The notes beneath the pieces are model-generated. The model searched no databases, was not told the origin of the DNA, and was given only the letters and a program-made list of their open reading frames with translations. The position numbers were made by a program, and so were the translations under genes. This document shows, piece by piece, positions 13,711 to 26,753 of a stretch of DNA of 37,929 nt (within the stretch, counting starts at the first letter, position 1; the number at the start of each line of letters is the position of its first letter). Source of the DNA: Pseudomonadota bacterium (GTDB lineage Bacteria; Pseudomonadota; Gammaproteobacteria; Steroidobacterales; Steroidobacteraceae); assembly GCA_021779535.1 (NCBI GenBank), contig JAJYAM010000020.1, positions 1 through 37,929 of the forward strand, written 5' to 3'.

Positions 13711-14199
13711 TCATCCTATGATCGCCTTGTTGCGTCTGATCTTGTTCTGCAGCTGCAGGAGCCCGTAGATCAAGGCCTCCGCCGTCGGCGGACAGCCCGG
13801 GACGTAGACGTCGACCGGCACGACCCGATCGCAGCCGCGCACGACCGAGTAGGAATAATGGTAGTAACCGCCGCCGTTCGCGCAGGAGCCCATCGACACC
13901 ACCCAGCGCGGCTCGGTCATCTGGTCGTAGACCTTGCGCAGCGCCGGCGCCATCTTGTTGACCAGCGTTCCGGCGACGATCATCACGTCGGACTGGCGCG
14001 GCGACGGACGGAACACGATACCGAAGCGGTCGAGGTCGTAACGGGCCGCGCCGGCCTGCATCATCTCGACCGCGCAGCACGCGAGACCGAAGGTCATCGG
14101 CCACAACGATCCGGTCCGCGCCCAGTTGATGAGCTTGTCGACGGTCGTGACCTGGTAGCCGGGGGCGGCATCCGCGGAGTCGGCGGCGGTCAATCCCAT
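13711..14199 (-). CDS. nuoB: NADH-quinone oxidoreductase subunit B (cluster N2)
   Basis: NuoB carries the terminal 4Fe-4S cluster N2, which reduces quinone. All four ligand cysteines are present: the tandem pair in [11 protein letters not shown], one in [10 protein letters not shown] and one in [13 protein letters not shown]. The 162-residue length is typical. The start at 14199 ([14 protein letters not shown]) gives a short polar extension before the conserved [16 protein letters not shown]. The gene overlaps the end of nuoA by 10 bp, so translation is probably coupled. Confidence 0.98.
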   Translation of the reverse strand: MGLTAADSADAAPGYQVTTVDKLINWARTGSLWPMTFGLACCAVEMMQAGAARYDLDRFGIVFRPSPRQSDVMIVAGTLVNKMAPALRKVYDQMTEPRWVVSMGSCANGGGYYHYSYSVVRGCDRVVPVDVYVPGCPPTAEALIYGLLQLQNKIRRNKAIIG

Positions 14200-14546
14200 T
14201 CGAGGGCCCCTTTGCGATAGTCGTAGACCAGCGCGACGACCAGCAGCAGCGCGAAAACCAGCATCGCGAGCAACCCGAAGGTGCCGGTCTCACGCAGGGA
14301 AACCGCCCAGGGGAAGAAGAACGCGATCTCGAGGTCGAACACGACGAAGATGATCGCGACGAGGTAGTAGCGGACGTCGAAGCGCATGCGCGCATCCTCG
14401 AACGCCTCGAAGCCGCACTCGTACGGCGACAGCTTCTGCGCGTCCGGCCGGCGGGGACCCGCGAACCATCCGATCGTGAACAACGCGAGACCGAGCACCG
14501 CGGCCAGTCCCATGAAGATCAGAATGGGCAGATACTGGTCGAGCAT
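14190..14546 (-). CDS. nuoA: NADH-quinone oxidoreductase subunit A
   Basis: NuoA is a three-helix membrane subunit of complex I near the quinone chamber. The 118-residue protein has the conserved loop [20 protein letters not shown] between helices 1 and 2. This is followed by [22 protein letters not shown], with its helix-2 acidic residues. It is the first gene of the operon. About 180 bp separate it from tRNA-Leu upstream, a space that holds a candidate promoter (14594-14622) and an inverted repeat (14674-14724). Confidence 0.97.
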   Translation of the reverse strand: MLDQYLPILIFMGLAAVLGLALFTIGWFAGPRRPDAQKLSPYECGFEAFEDARMRFDVRYYLVAIIFVVFDLEIAFFFPWAVSLRETGTFGLLAMLVFALLLVVALVYDYRKGALEWD

Positions 14547-14593
14547 CTTTGCGTGACGTGCAACTATCCGGCGTCGGTAAAACTCAATCCGAA

Positions 14594-14622
14594 ATTCTAG
14601 CAGGAGATGCGCAGGTAATTAA
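14594..14622 (-). promoter_or_regulatory. Candidate promoter of the nuo operon
   Basis: On the minus strand a -10 TAGAAT (14594-14599, five of six to TATAAT) lies 17 bp from an AT-rich but poor -35 (TTAATT, 14617-14622). Predicted initiation is near 14587, about 40 bp before the nuoA ATG. The weak -35 suggests an activator or a different true start; read-through from tRNA-Leu is also possible. Confidence 0.4.
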
Positions 14623-14673
14623 TAGGCCGGTGAAGAAAAGATCTTGACGAAAGCGCACTCAAACCCGTCGATA

Positions 14674-14724
14674 CGAATCACTGTCATCTCGATGCCGCAA
14701 TGGATCCGCGGGATCGGTGATTCG
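14674..14724. repeat. Nested inverted repeats between tRNA-Leu and nuoA
   Basis: CGAATCAC (14674-14681) and GTGATTCG (14717-14724) are perfect 8-bp inverted arms 35 bp apart. Between them lies a second inverted repeat, GATCC/GGATC around GCG (14703-14715). On the minus strand this would fold just downstream of the mature tRNA-Leu 3' end. Only a TTT follows a few bases later, so it may be a processing or weak termination structure, not a classic terminator. Confidence 0.45.
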
Positions 14725-14728
14725 ACGA

Positions 14729-14813
14729 TGGTGCCGACGGCCGGACTCGAACCGGCACAGGTTGCCCCACTAGCCCCTCAAACTAGCGCGTCTACCAATT
14801 CCGCCACGTCGGC
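14729..14813 (-). tRNA. tRNA-Leu, anticodon GAG, CCA encoded
   Basis: This 85-nt class II tRNA has acceptor stem GCCGACG/CGTCGGC, discriminator A and an encoded CCA. The anticodon loop TTGAGGG lies in a stem CTAGT/GCTAG, giving anticodon GAG for CTC and CTT codons. A long variable arm and a T arm with GGTTCGAGTCC are present. It follows secG on the same strand by 28 bp, as leuU does in other gammaproteobacteria, and is probably co-transcribed with tpiA-secG. Confidence 0.96.
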
Positions 14814-14841
14814 GCGGACTTCACATCATCTCACATTACGG

Positions 14842-15267
14842 TCAGGGTTTCTTCGGCCTGGTGGTCGCCGCAGCCGGCGAAGCGGGCATCGACGCCGCCG
14901 CGCCCGGCGCGGCCGACGAGGCCGGCAGTGACGGCACCGCGGGCGACGGGACCATCGCCGGCGGTGCGCCGGAGGTCGTCGTCGTGACGTCGGTCCGCGC
15001 CGCGCGCTCGAGCACGCTCGTCGGCGCACTCGGGGCCTTCGCGCCGAAGTACGCGAGCGTGAGGCTGGTCGCGAAGAACAACGCGGCGAACACCGCGGTC
15101 AACTTGGAGAACAGCGTCGACGTGCCGCGTGCGCCGAACACGGTGCCCGAAGCGCCCGAGCCGAAACCCGCGCCGGCCTCCGCGCCCTTGCCTCGTTGCA
15201 ACAGCACGAGGGTCACGATCAGCGCCGCGAGCAACACGTGAACAGCGAGCAGGAAACCACGCAACAT
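14842..15267 (-). CDS. secG: Protein-export membrane protein SecG
   Basis: SecG is the auxiliary subunit of the SecYEG translocon in the inner membrane and assists SecA-driven export. Two hydrophobic helices (residues about 3-22 and 50-70) flank the conserved cytoplasmic loop [27 protein letters not shown]. The second helix is preceded by [17 protein letters not shown]. The C-terminal half after residue 75 is an Ala/Pro/Ser/Thr-rich disordered tail, making the protein 141 residues against roughly 110 in enterobacteria. I chose ATG 15267 ([16 protein letters not shown]); the frame is open further upstream but would overlap tpiA. Confidence 0.94.
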   Translation of the reverse strand: MLRGFLLAVHVLLAALIVTLVLLQRGKGAEAGAGFGSGASGTVFGARGTSTLFSKLTAVFAALFFATSLTLAYFGAKAPSAPTSVLERAARTDVTTTTSGAPPAMVPSPAVPSLPASSAAPGAAASMPASPAAATTRPKKP

Positions 15268-15278
15268 AGGCAAATATC

Positions 15279-16040
15279 TCAATGACGAGCGGCTGCCGCC
15301 GCGCAAATTTCGTAAAACTCGTCCGCCACCAACGACGCGCCGCCGACCAGTCCGCCGTCGACGTCGGGCATCGAGAAGAGTTCGGCCGCATTCGCGGCCT
15401 TGACGCTGCCCCCGTACAGGATCCGCGTCGCCGCGGCGATTCTAGCATCTTGCTCCGCGAGGCGGCGCCGGACGAAGTCGTGGACCGCCTGCGCCTGCTC
15501 GGGCGATGCGGTGCGGCCGGTGCCGATCGCCCATACCGGCTCGTAAGCGACGATCGCCCGCGCGAACGAGGCGACACCGTGCATCGCGACGACCGCATCG
15601 AGCTGCCGGGCGACGACCTCTTCGGTCCGGCTCGACTCGCGCTCCTCGAGGGTCTCGCCGACGCACAGCACCGGCGTCAGGTCGCCGGCGAGCGCCGCGC
15701 CGAACTTGCGCGCGACGAGCGCATCGTCCTCGTGATACCAGCGCCGCCGCTCCGAATGCCCGACGATCACCAGGGCGCACCCGACGTCCTTCAGCATCGT
15801 CGCCGCCACCTCGCCGGTGAACGCGCCGCCCGGCTCCGCGCACACGTCCTGCGCACCGACCGCGATCGAGGTCCCGCGCAGGCGGCGCGCGACCTCGGCG
15901 ACGTACACGAACGGCGGGAACACCGCGACGTCGATCGGCCATTCCGGCTGCAAACGCAACTCGAACTCGGCCAGCAGGGACGCATTCGCGGCTTCGCTGC
16001 CGTGCATTTTCCAGTTGCCCGCGACCATTGGACGACGCAT
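15279..16040 (-). CDS. tpiA: Triose-phosphate isomerase
   Basis: The enzyme interconverts dihydroxyacetone phosphate and glyceraldehyde 3-phosphate in glycolysis and gluconeogenesis. All catalytic landmarks are present: AGNWKMHG (Asn, Lys), VIVGHSERR (electrophilic His), [16 protein letters not shown] (catalytic Glu and loop 6) and [11 protein letters not shown] (phosphate loop). The 253-residue length is normal. I chose ATG 16040 (MRRPMVAGN) because a GAGG sequence lies 9 nt upstream; a GTG at 16046 is too close to it. tpiA precedes secG by 11 bp, an arrangement common in pseudomonads and xanthomonads. Confidence 0.97.
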   Translation of the reverse strand: MRRPMVAGNWKMHGSEAANASLLAEFELRLQPEWPIDVAVFPPFVYVAEVARRLRGTSIAVGAQDVCAEPGGAFTGEVAATMLKDVGCALVIVGHSERRRWYHEDDALVARKFGAALAGDLTPVLCVGETLEERESSRTEEVVARQLDAVVAMHGVASFARAIVAYEPVWAIGTGRTASPEQAQAVHDFVRRRLAEQDARIAAATRILYGGSVKAANAAELFSMPDVDGGLVGGASLVADEFYEICAAAAARH

Positions 16041-16082
16041 ACGCACACACCTCGGCGCTGTTGCCGGCGGGAAAGGCGGCGA

Positions 16083-16111
16083 AGATTAGCTTCGCGGACC
16101 GCGAACTGCAA
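16083..16111 (-). promoter_or_regulatory. Candidate tpiA-secG promoter with a 15-bp palindrome in its spacer
   Basis: On the minus strand a -35-like TTGCAG (16106-16111) and a -10-like TAATCT (16083-16088) are 17 bp apart. The spacer contains a perfect 7-1-7 palindrome, TTCGCGGTCCGCGAA (16091-16105). The hexamers are only half-matches to consensus, so the promoter is tentative. Its position, 43-71 bp before the tpiA start and after the glmM stop, is sensible. The palindrome is where a repressor would block RNA polymerase, if it is an operator. Confidence 0.35.
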
Positions 16112-16150
16112 GCCGCACGGCGGTTCCGGGGACGAATCGAGCCCCGCGCG

Positions 16151-17491
16151 TCAACTCGCGCGCGCCGCCCGTTCGACCGCCGCCGCGATCTCCTGCGCCG
16201 CCCGCTTCACCATCGCCGCATCGTGACCCTCGACCATCACCCGAATCACGGGCTCGGTCCCCGACGCCCGCAGGACCACGCGTCCGCGCCCGTCGAAGTC
16301 GCGCTGCGCCCGCTCGGTGACCAGGCGCACCGCATCGTCGGCGGTCGGGTCGAACCGGCGTTCGACCTTGACGTTCAGCATCACCTGCGGATATTTCGGC
16401 ATCGGCGCCGCGAGCTCGGCGAGCCCCGCGCCGGCGCGCTTCATCGCCGCGAGCACCTGCAGCGCGCTGATCAGGCCGTCGCCGGTGGTCGTCTTGTCGA
16501 GACACAGGATGTGCCCCGAGGTCTCGCCGCCGAGCGTGCCACCGGTCTCCTGCAGCGCCGCGAGCACGTAGCGATCCCCGACCGCGGTCCGTCGAAAATC
16601 GATGCCGCGCTCCCCGAGCGCCTGTTCGAGACCGAGGTTGCTCATCACCGTGCCGACGACGGGTCCCCGCAGGTCGCCCGCGGCCTGCCGGGCCGACGCG
16701 AGTATGAACAGCAGTTGGTCCCCGTCGACCACACGGCCCAGCGCATCGATCATCACCACGCGATCGCCGTCGCCGTCGAGCGCGATCCCGACGTCGGCCC
16801 GCACCCCGGGGACGGTGAGCTGCAGCAGCTCCGGCGAGGTCGATCCGCAGGCGTCGTTGATGTTGCGGCCGTTCGGCGAGCAGCCGATCGGGACGATCTC
16901 CGCGCCGAGGGCCGAGAGCACCCGGGGCGCGACCTTGTAGGCCGCGCCGTTCGCGCAGTCGATCACGACCTTGAATCCGCCGAGATCCATGCCCGCGGGG
17001 ACCGTCGAGGCGCAGAAGTCCTGGTATTGCTGGCGGCGGTCGTCGATCCGCGTCGCGCGGCCGAGGTTCTGCGACGGCCGCGTGACCACGGGCTCATCGA
17101 GCAACGCCTCGATCCGCCGCTCCACTTCGTCGGACAGTTTGGTGCCCGCCGCGTCGAAGAACTTGATGCCGTTGTCGTGGTACGGATTGTGCGACGCGCT
17201 GATCACGACGCCGAACCGGCAACCGATCCGCTGCGTCATGTACGCGATTCCGGGGGTCGGCAGCGGTCCGATCAGCTGCACGTCCACTCCCGCGGCGACG
17301 AAGCCCGCCTCGAGCGCGGACTCGAACAGGTACCCCGACAGGCGCGTGTCCTTGCCGATCAGCACGCGACCGCCGGCCGGCGCGAGCACGCGGGCCGCCG
17401 CGCTCGCGAGCCGCAGCGCGAAATCCACGGTCATCGGACTCTCGCCGACGACGCCGCGAACGCCGTCCGTGCCGAAGTATCGGTTACCCAT
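16151..17491 (-). CDS. glmM: Phosphoglucosamine mutase
   Basis: GlmM converts glucosamine 6-phosphate to glucosamine 1-phosphate, feeding UDP-N-acetylglucosamine synthesis for peptidoglycan and lipopolysaccharide. The 446-residue protein starts with the family motif YFGTDGVRG. The phosphoserine loop is VVISASHNPYHDNGIKFF and the magnesium loop is LDGDGDRV. The sugar-binding loop is GGETSGHIL, and the phosphate-binding loop RASGTEPVIRVMVEG is near the C-terminus. It follows folP by 15 bp, as in the ftsH-folP-glmM order of most gammaproteobacteria. Confidence 0.98.
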   Translation of the reverse strand: MGNRYFGTDGVRGVVGESPMTVDFALRLASAAARVLAPAGGRVLIGKDTRLSGYLFESALEAGFVAAGVDVQLIGPLPTPGIAYMTQRIGCRFGVVISASHNPYHDNGIKFFDAAGTKLSDEVERRIEALLDEPVVTRPSQNLGRATRIDDRRQQYQDFCASTVPAGMDLGGFKVVIDCANGAAYKVAPRVLSALGAEIVPIGCSPNGRNINDACGSTSPELLQLTVPGVRADVGIALDGDGDRVVMIDALGRVVDGDQLLFILASARQAAGDLRGPVVGTVMSNLGLEQALGERGIDFRRTAVGDRYVLAALQETGGTLGGETSGHILCLDKTTTGDGLISALQVLAAMKRAGAGLAELAAPMPKYPQVMLNVKVERRFDPTADDAVRLVTERAQRDFDGRGRVVLRASGTEPVIRVMVEGHDAAMVKRAAQEIAAAVERAARAS

Positions 17492-17506
17492 GCCTGCGTC
17501 CCCTCC

Positions 17507-18337
17507 TCATTCTCCCTGCAACACGGCATCCACCATGCGGATCGCATCGAGCGTCGGCGCGACGTCGTGCGTGCGCACGATCCGCGCGCCGCCGGCGACC
17601 GCGAGCGCCGCGAGACCGAGCCCGCCGTACAGGCGTTCGTCGACGGCGCGGCCGAGCACCCGGCCGATGAAGCTCTTGCGCGACACTCCGACGAGCACCG
17701 GGGACCCGAGCGCCGCCAGCGACCCGATCCCGCGCAACAGCGCGAAATTGTGCTCGATGCGCTTGCCGAACCCGATCCCGGGGTCCAGCACGATCGCGTC
17801 CGGCGCGATCCCCGCGTCGAGGCAGGCGCCGCGCTGGGCTCCGAGGAACCCACCGACCTCGGCGACCACGTCGTCGTAGCGCGGTTCGTCCTGCATCGTG
17901 CGCGGCTCGCCACGCATGTGCATCAGGCACACGCCGACGCCGGCGTCCGCCGTGAAGTCTCGCGCACCGGGCGCCCGCAGTGCGTTGACGTCGTTCACGA
18001 TGCACGCGCCCGCGCCGACCGCGGCGGCCATGACCTCGGGCTTGCTGGTGTCGATCGACACCGCGACCTCGAATCGCGCGACGATCGCCTCGATCACCGG
18101 CACGACGCGCGCGATCTCCTCGCCCGCGCCGACCGGCTGCGCGCCGGGCCGGGTCGACTCGCCGCCGACGTCGATGATCGCCGCGCCTTCGGCGACGATG
18201 CTCGCGGCCCGGTCGAGCGCGGCCGCCGTGCTCGCGTAGCGGCCTCCGTCGGAGAAGGAGTCCGGCGTCACGTTCAGGACCGCCATGACCGCCGGCCGCC
18301 GTAGATCGATGAGTCGTTGTCGGCAGCGCCAGTGCAT
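17507..18337 (-). CDS. folP: Dihydropteroate synthase
   Basis: FolP condenses 6-hydroxymethyl-dihydropterin pyrophosphate with p-aminobenzoate in folate synthesis and is the sulfonamide target. The two signature motifs are present: LNVTPDSFSDGGRYA near residue 21 and IDVGGESTRPGAQPV near residue 56. Later conserved parts include VSIDTSKPEV, NDVNALR and ILDPGIGFGKRIEHNFALLR. The 276-residue length fits. It starts at ATG 18337, 77 bp after ftsH ends, with a hairpin in the gap. Confidence 0.97.
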   Translation of the reverse strand: MHWRCRQRLIDLRRPAVMAVLNVTPDSFSDGGRYASTAAALDRAASIVAEGAAIIDVGGESTRPGAQPVGAGEEIARVVPVIEAIVARFEVAVSIDTSKPEVMAAAVGAGACIVNDVNALRAPGARDFTADAGVGVCLMHMRGEPRTMQDEPRYDDVVAEVGGFLGAQRGACLDAGIAPDAIVLDPGIGFGKRIEHNFALLRGIGSLAALGSPVLVGVSRKSFIGRVLGRAVDERLYGGLGLAALAVAGGARIVRTHDVAPTLDAIRMVDAVLQGE

Positions 18338-18361
18338 GATCGCTCGCTAGCGTTCGCGGCT

Positions 18362-18388
18362 GCGCGCGGACCGGTTCGGTCCGCGCGC
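18362..18388 (-). terminator. GC-rich hairpin between ftsH and folP, no T tract
   Basis: An 11-bp perfect stem (18362-18372 with 18378-18388) closes a 5-nt loop. On the minus strand it lies just downstream of the ftsH stop. No run of T follows, so it is not a classic intrinsic terminator. It could be a pause or Rho-assisted site, or protect the ftsH mRNA 3' end and thereby lower folP-glmM expression relative to ftsH. Confidence 0.4.
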
Positions 18389-18414
18389 CCGCGAGGGATG
18401 GTGCCGGGATGCGC

Positions 18415-20325
<1,911 letters not shown>

Positions 20326-20390
20326 GTGTCACCCTCGCGACGCGGTACCCGGTACGACCCCGCGGCCGTCCGAACGTTCAGAAAACGACG

Positions 20391-21017
20391 TTACACCATC
20401 CGAAACTGGCGCGCCAATAAGTAGATCTCGGAACTGCGGGCGCGCGAGGCCTTCGGTTTCAACGTACCCACCCGCTCGAAATGCCGCCGCAGCTCTCGCA
20501 GCAGCGCCTCGAACCCTTCCCCTTGGAAGGCCTTCACCAGCAAGGCGCCTCCCGGCGCCAGCACCCGTTGCGCGAAGTCCAGCGCCAATTCCGCCAAGGC
20601 GATCGAGCGCGGCTGGTCGACGGCGTCGATTCCCGACATGTTGGGGGCCATGTCGGACAAAACAAGGTCCACCCGGGGGGTTCCGAGATGCTCGAGGATC
20701 CCCCGCAACACCGCCTCCTCGCGAAAATCCCCCTGGATGAATTCGACCCCGGGAATCGCGTCCATCGGCAGGATGTCGGTCGCGACCAGGCGCCCGGAGG
20801 GACCGAGGATCCTGGCGGCGTACTGGCTCCAGCCCCCGGGCGCCGCGCCGAGATCGACGCAGTGCATCCCCGGCCGCAACAGCCGTTCGCGGCGCTGGAT
20901 CTCCTCGAGCTTGTACACCGCGCGCGATCGCCAGCCCTCGCGCTGGGCGCGTTTCACGAACTCATCGCTCGCGTGCTCGGCCAGCCAGCGGGCGCTGCTC
21001 TTGGTCCGTTTCACCAT
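20391..21017 (-). CDS. rlmE: 23S rRNA (uridine-2'-O)-methyltransferase RlmE (FtsJ/RrmJ)
   Basis: RlmE methylates the 2'-O of U2552 in the 23S rRNA A loop on the 50S subunit and is heat-shock induced in Escherichia coli. The SAM motif [15 protein letters not shown] and the catalytic K-D-K-E set are visible: a Lys in [10 protein letters not shown], Asp in LSDMAPN, Lys in [12 protein letters not shown] and Glu in [11 protein letters not shown]. The 208-residue length matches the family. I chose ATG 21017 ([11 protein letters not shown]) since the upstream frame is antisense to yhbY. It is upstream of ftsH by 65 bp, the usual pairing, and divergent from yhbY. Confidence 0.97.
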   Translation of the reverse strand: MVKRTKSSARWLAEHASDEFVKRAQREGWRSRAVYKLEEIQRRERLLRPGMHCVDLGAAPGGWSQYAARILGPSGRLVATDILPMDAIPGVEFIQGDFREEAVLRGILEHLGTPRVDLVLSDMAPNMSGIDAVDQPRSIALAELALDFAQRVLAPGGALLVKAFQGEGFEALLRELRRHFERVGTLKPKASRARSSEIYLLARQFRMV

Positions 21018-21036
21018 CGATCTCGTCCTGGATGTC

Positions 21037-21044
21037 CTTATACT
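21037..21044. promoter_or_regulatory. Overlapping divergent -10 elements between rlmE and yhbY
   Basis: The octamer CTTATACT reads TATACT on the plus strand (21039-21044, toward yhbY) and TATAAG on the minus strand (21037-21042, toward rlmE). Each matches TATAAT at five of six positions. -35 elements are weak on both sides. Predicted starts would give rlmE a leader of roughly a dozen nucleotides and yhbY essentially none. The whole gap is only 33 bp. Confidence 0.45.
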
Positions 21045-21050
21045 GCGCGA

Positions 21051-21350
21051 ATGAGCCTCACCGAACGCCAACGCAAACACTTGCGCCGTCTCGCGCATCC
21101 GCTCGCGCCGATCGTGATCGTGGGCAACGCGGGCCCGAGCGACGCGGTCGCGAAGGAACTCGATCGCGCGCTCACCGACCACGAGCTCGTCAAGGTCAGC
21201 GCGCGGCTCGGCGAGCGAACCCGCCGCGACGCGGCGCTGCAGGATCTCGCGGCGCGGACCGCGAGCGAGCTGGTGCAGCGCATCGGCAACGTCGGCGTGT
21301 TCTATCGACGCCGCGCGGGCCTAGCGAAAATCGTCGTTCCAGACGAGTAG
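21051..21350 (+). CDS. yhbY: RNA-binding CRM-domain protein YhbY
   Basis: YhbY is a small CRS1-YhbY (CRM) domain protein that binds pre-50S ribosomal particles. The 99-residue protein is a single CRM domain: [20 protein letters not shown], the GxxG RNA-binding loop in [10 protein letters not shown], and [10 protein letters not shown]. No Shine-Dalgarno sequence precedes the ATG at 21051, and a -10-like TATACT sits only 6 nt upstream, so the mRNA may be leaderless. The gene is divergent from rlmE, as in other gammaproteobacteria. Its last 30 bp overlap the end of the convergent DUF4149 gene. Confidence 0.95.
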   Translation: MSLTERQRKHLRRLAHPLAPIVIVGNAGPSDAVAKELDRALTDHELVKVSARLGERTRRDAALQDLAARTASELVQRIGNVGVFYRRRAGLAKIVVPDE

Positions 21351-21725
21351 CAGACCGGCCGCGCAGGCCGCGGCGTAGACGATCGCCGCGATGCCATGCC
21401 ACGCGCCGAAGGTGAGGCCGTACGCGAGATGGTGCACCCGCGCCGCTTCCATTCGCGGGCGCAGCACCCATTCGTTGACGCACAGGAGCGCCGCGGCCAG
21501 ATACAGCCAGTGGAAGCGCGCGCGCCCGGGCAACGCGAGCGCGAAACCGGCGACCGCAACGCACAAATAGGTCTCGATCCGGAACATGCGGCCCGCGAGC
21601 AACCCGGCCAGCGCACGGTTCGGCTGGGTGAAGAACAGCGTGGGCGCGACCCAGGCGGCGAGCGACCACATCCCGCCGAGCGTGAAGACCAGCAACACCC
21701 GCAGCAGGTTGCGCGACCGGCTCAC
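21321..21725 (-). CDS. DUF4149 domain small membrane protein
   Basis: This 134-residue protein has four predicted transmembrane helices: [50 protein letters not shown] and [20 protein letters not shown]. The pattern [17 protein letters not shown], and a late Arg/His segment [12 protein letters not shown] resembles DUF4149 proteins commonly found between greA and yhbY in gammaproteobacteria. Function is unknown. I chose the GTG at 21725, which overlaps the greA stop. The stop TAG at 21321-21323 is antisense to a CTA leucine codon of yhbY, so the two genes overlap tail to tail by 30 bp. Confidence 0.85.
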   Translation of the reverse strand: MSRSRNLLRVLLVFTLGGMWSLAAWVAPTLFFTQPNRALAGLLAGRMFRIETYLCVAVAGFALALPGRARFHWLYLAAALLCVNEWVLRPRMEAARVHHLAYGLTFGAWHGIAAIVYAAACAAGLLLVWNDDFR

Positions 21726-22194
21726 ACGTAGCGCACCGACACGATCTCGTAGCTGCGCGTTCCGCCCGGGGTCGTCACGTCCACCACGTCGCCCTCGGTC
21801 TTGCCGATCAAGGCGCGCGCGATCGGCGAAGACACCGAGAGCAGCCCCTGCTTGATGTCCGCCTCGTCGTCGCCGACCAGCTGATAGCGCACCGTCGCGC
21901 CGCCGCTCTGGTCCTCGAGCTCGACCGTCGCGCCGAACACCACGCGCCCGGACGCCGGGAGCGCGGTCACGTCGATGATCTCGGCATTCGAGAGCCGATG
22001 CTCGATCTCCTGGATCCGTCCTTCGATGAAGCTCTGTTGTTCGCGCGCCGCGTGATATTCGGCGTTCTCGCTGAGGTCGCCGTGCGAACGCGCCTCCGCG
22101 ATCGCCTTGATCACGGCCGGCCGGTCCCCGGTCTTCAGCCGCTTGAGCTCCTCGCGCAGCCGGTTCGCGCCGCGCGACGTCATCGGAGTTCGCT

Positions 22195-22198
<4 letters not shown>
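21722..22198 (-). CDS. greA: Transcription elongation factor GreA
   Basis: GreA rescues backtracked RNA polymerase by stimulating transcript cleavage through the secondary channel. The N-terminal coiled coil carries the acidic tip in [20 protein letters not shown], and the C-terminal FKBP-like domain ends with [18 protein letters not shown] chose the GTG at 22198, which overlaps the carB stop as GTGA and gives 158 residues, exactly the family's usual length, with the typical N-terminus KxxPMTxRGA. ATG 22183 is the alternative, five codons later. It is probably translated in coupling with carB. Confidence 0.96.
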
Positions 22199-25419
<3,221 letters not shown>

Positions 25420-25422
25420 GCG

Positions 25423-26601
25423 TCAGGTCCCGGCGATCTGTGACTTCGAGAGAGATCTAGCTTTAGTATTATTCTGTAACCTATTGATCATAAGATGAAT
25501 AAAATGCTCGAATAGTGGGCGCATATCGTGCGGGCCGGGGCTCGCCTCGGGATGTCCCTGGAAGCTGAACGCCGGTCGCTCGGTGTGCTCGACCCCTTGC
25601 AGCGAACCGTCGAACAGCGACCGATGCGTCGCCCGCAGGACGTCGGGCAACGTGTTCGCATCGACCGCGAAGCCGTGGTTCTGGCTGGAGATGAATACCC
25701 GCCCAGAATTGAGTTCCTGGACCGGGTGATTCGCGCCATGATGACCGAACTTCATCTTCACGGTCTTCGCGCCGCAGGCGAGCCCGAGCAATTGATGCCC
25801 GAGGCAGATTCCGAAGATCGGCAGGTCGGTCTGCAGAAAGCGCTGGATCGCACGGATCGCGTAATCGCAAGGCTCGGGGTCTCCCGGGCCGTTGGATAAG
25901 AAAATACCATCAGGATTCATCTCAAGCGCTTGATCCGACGAAGTTTGTGCAGAGACGACCGTGACCCGGCATCCATGGTCCGCGAGTAATCGCAGGATGT
26001 TGCGCTTGATCCCGAAGTCGTACGCGACCACGTGCAAGCGGCTCTGCGGCCGCGGCGACCGCGAGTCCCCGCGCCAGATCGTCCCGTCGTTCCACTGGTA
26101 GTGACGCCGGGTCGTCACGACCTTCGCGAGATCCATGCCCTTCAAGCCGGGGAACTTGCGGGCCGCGCGGATCGCATCGGCCTCGTCGATGTTCTCCCCG
26201 GTCATGATGCATCCCGCCTGGGCACCGCGCTCGCGGATCAGCCGCGTGAGTTTGCGGGTGTCGATCTCGGCGATCGCCACGACCTTGGAGCGGGTCAGGA
26301 ACTCACCCAGCGACTCGGTCGCGCGCCAGTTCGAGTGCAGCACCGGAAGGTCGCGGATCACGAGACCGGCCGCGTAGATCGACGAGGACTCGAGATCCTC
26401 GGGCGTCGTGCCGGTATTGCCGACGTGCGGGTACGTCAGCGTGACGATCTGGCGGCAGTAGGACGGGTCGGTGAGGATCTCTTGATAGCCCGTCATCGCC
26501 GTGTTGAACACCACCTCGCCGGTCGTATTCCCCCTTGCTCCGACGGAAATGCCGCGGAAAACGGTGCCATCTTCGAGAGCAAGCACGGCAGGTGTCATCA
26601 C
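25423..26601 (-). CDS. carA: Carbamoyl-phosphate synthase small subunit (glutaminase)
   Basis: CarA hydrolyses glutamine and passes ammonia to CarB. The class I glutaminase triad is visible: Cys in [15 protein letters not shown], and His and Glu in [13 protein letters not shown]. The N-terminal domain has the usual [15 protein letters not shown]. The 392-residue length is near normal, but about 19 residues after HFIHLM form an extra polar tail ([17 protein letters not shown]) encoded by AT-rich codons. A second AT-rich patch encodes [14 protein letters not shown]. The start is GTG 26601 (AGGA 7 nt upstream) or ATG 26598; both give nearly the same protein. Confidence 0.97.
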   Translation of the reverse strand: MMTPAVLALEDGTVFRGISVGARGNTTGEVVFNTAMTGYQEILTDPSYCRQIVTLTYPHVGNTGTTPEDLESSSIYAAGLVIRDLPVLHSNWRATESLGEFLTRSKVVAIAEIDTRKLTRLIRERGAQAGCIMTGENIDEADAIRAARKFPGLKGMDLAKVVTTRRHYQWNDGTIWRGDSRSPRPQSRLHVVAYDFGIKRNILRLLADHGCRVTVVSAQTSSDQALEMNPDGIFLSNGPGDPEPCDYAIRAIQRFLQTDLPIFGICLGHQLLGLACGAKTVKMKFGHHGANHPVQELNSGRVFISSQNHGFAVDANTLPDVLRATHRSLFDGSLQGVEHTERPAFSFQGHPEASPGPHDMRPLFEHFIHLMINRLQNNTKARSLSKSQIAGT

Positions 26602-26646
26602 TCCGGTGTCCTCGATTCGCGCACGGCACGCACGCGCAGATGTGCA

Positions 26647-26682
26647 AAGCGGGAGGCGCTCACTCGGAACCGCCCCCCGCTT
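26647..26682 (-). terminator. Terminator-like hairpin in the carAB leader, downstream of dapB
   Basis: A 12-bp stem (26647-26658 with 26671-26682) closes a 12-nt loop. As minus-strand RNA it pairs fully, with one G-U pair, and is followed by CUUUGCAC, a short and imperfect U tract. It could end dapB transcripts. It also lies downstream of a good promoter (26717-26745) and upstream of carA, so it may act as an attenuator. Confidence 0.5.
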
Positions 26683-26716
26683 CTATGTGTTTCGAGCCCT
26701 TGGATACCGGGCGCGA

Positions 26717-26745
26717 ATATTAACGACGTCGGCCTCGCGTGTCCA
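26717..26745 (-). promoter_or_regulatory. Candidate sigma-70 promoter of carAB
   Basis: On the minus strand TGGACA (26740-26745, five of six to TTGACA), a 17-bp spacer and TAATAT (26717-26722, four of six to TATAAT) lie just after the dapB stop. Initiation near 26710 would leave a leader of about 110 nt before carA, containing the hairpin at 26647-26682. Confidence 0.55.
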
Positions 26746-26753
26746 TGCCCCGC

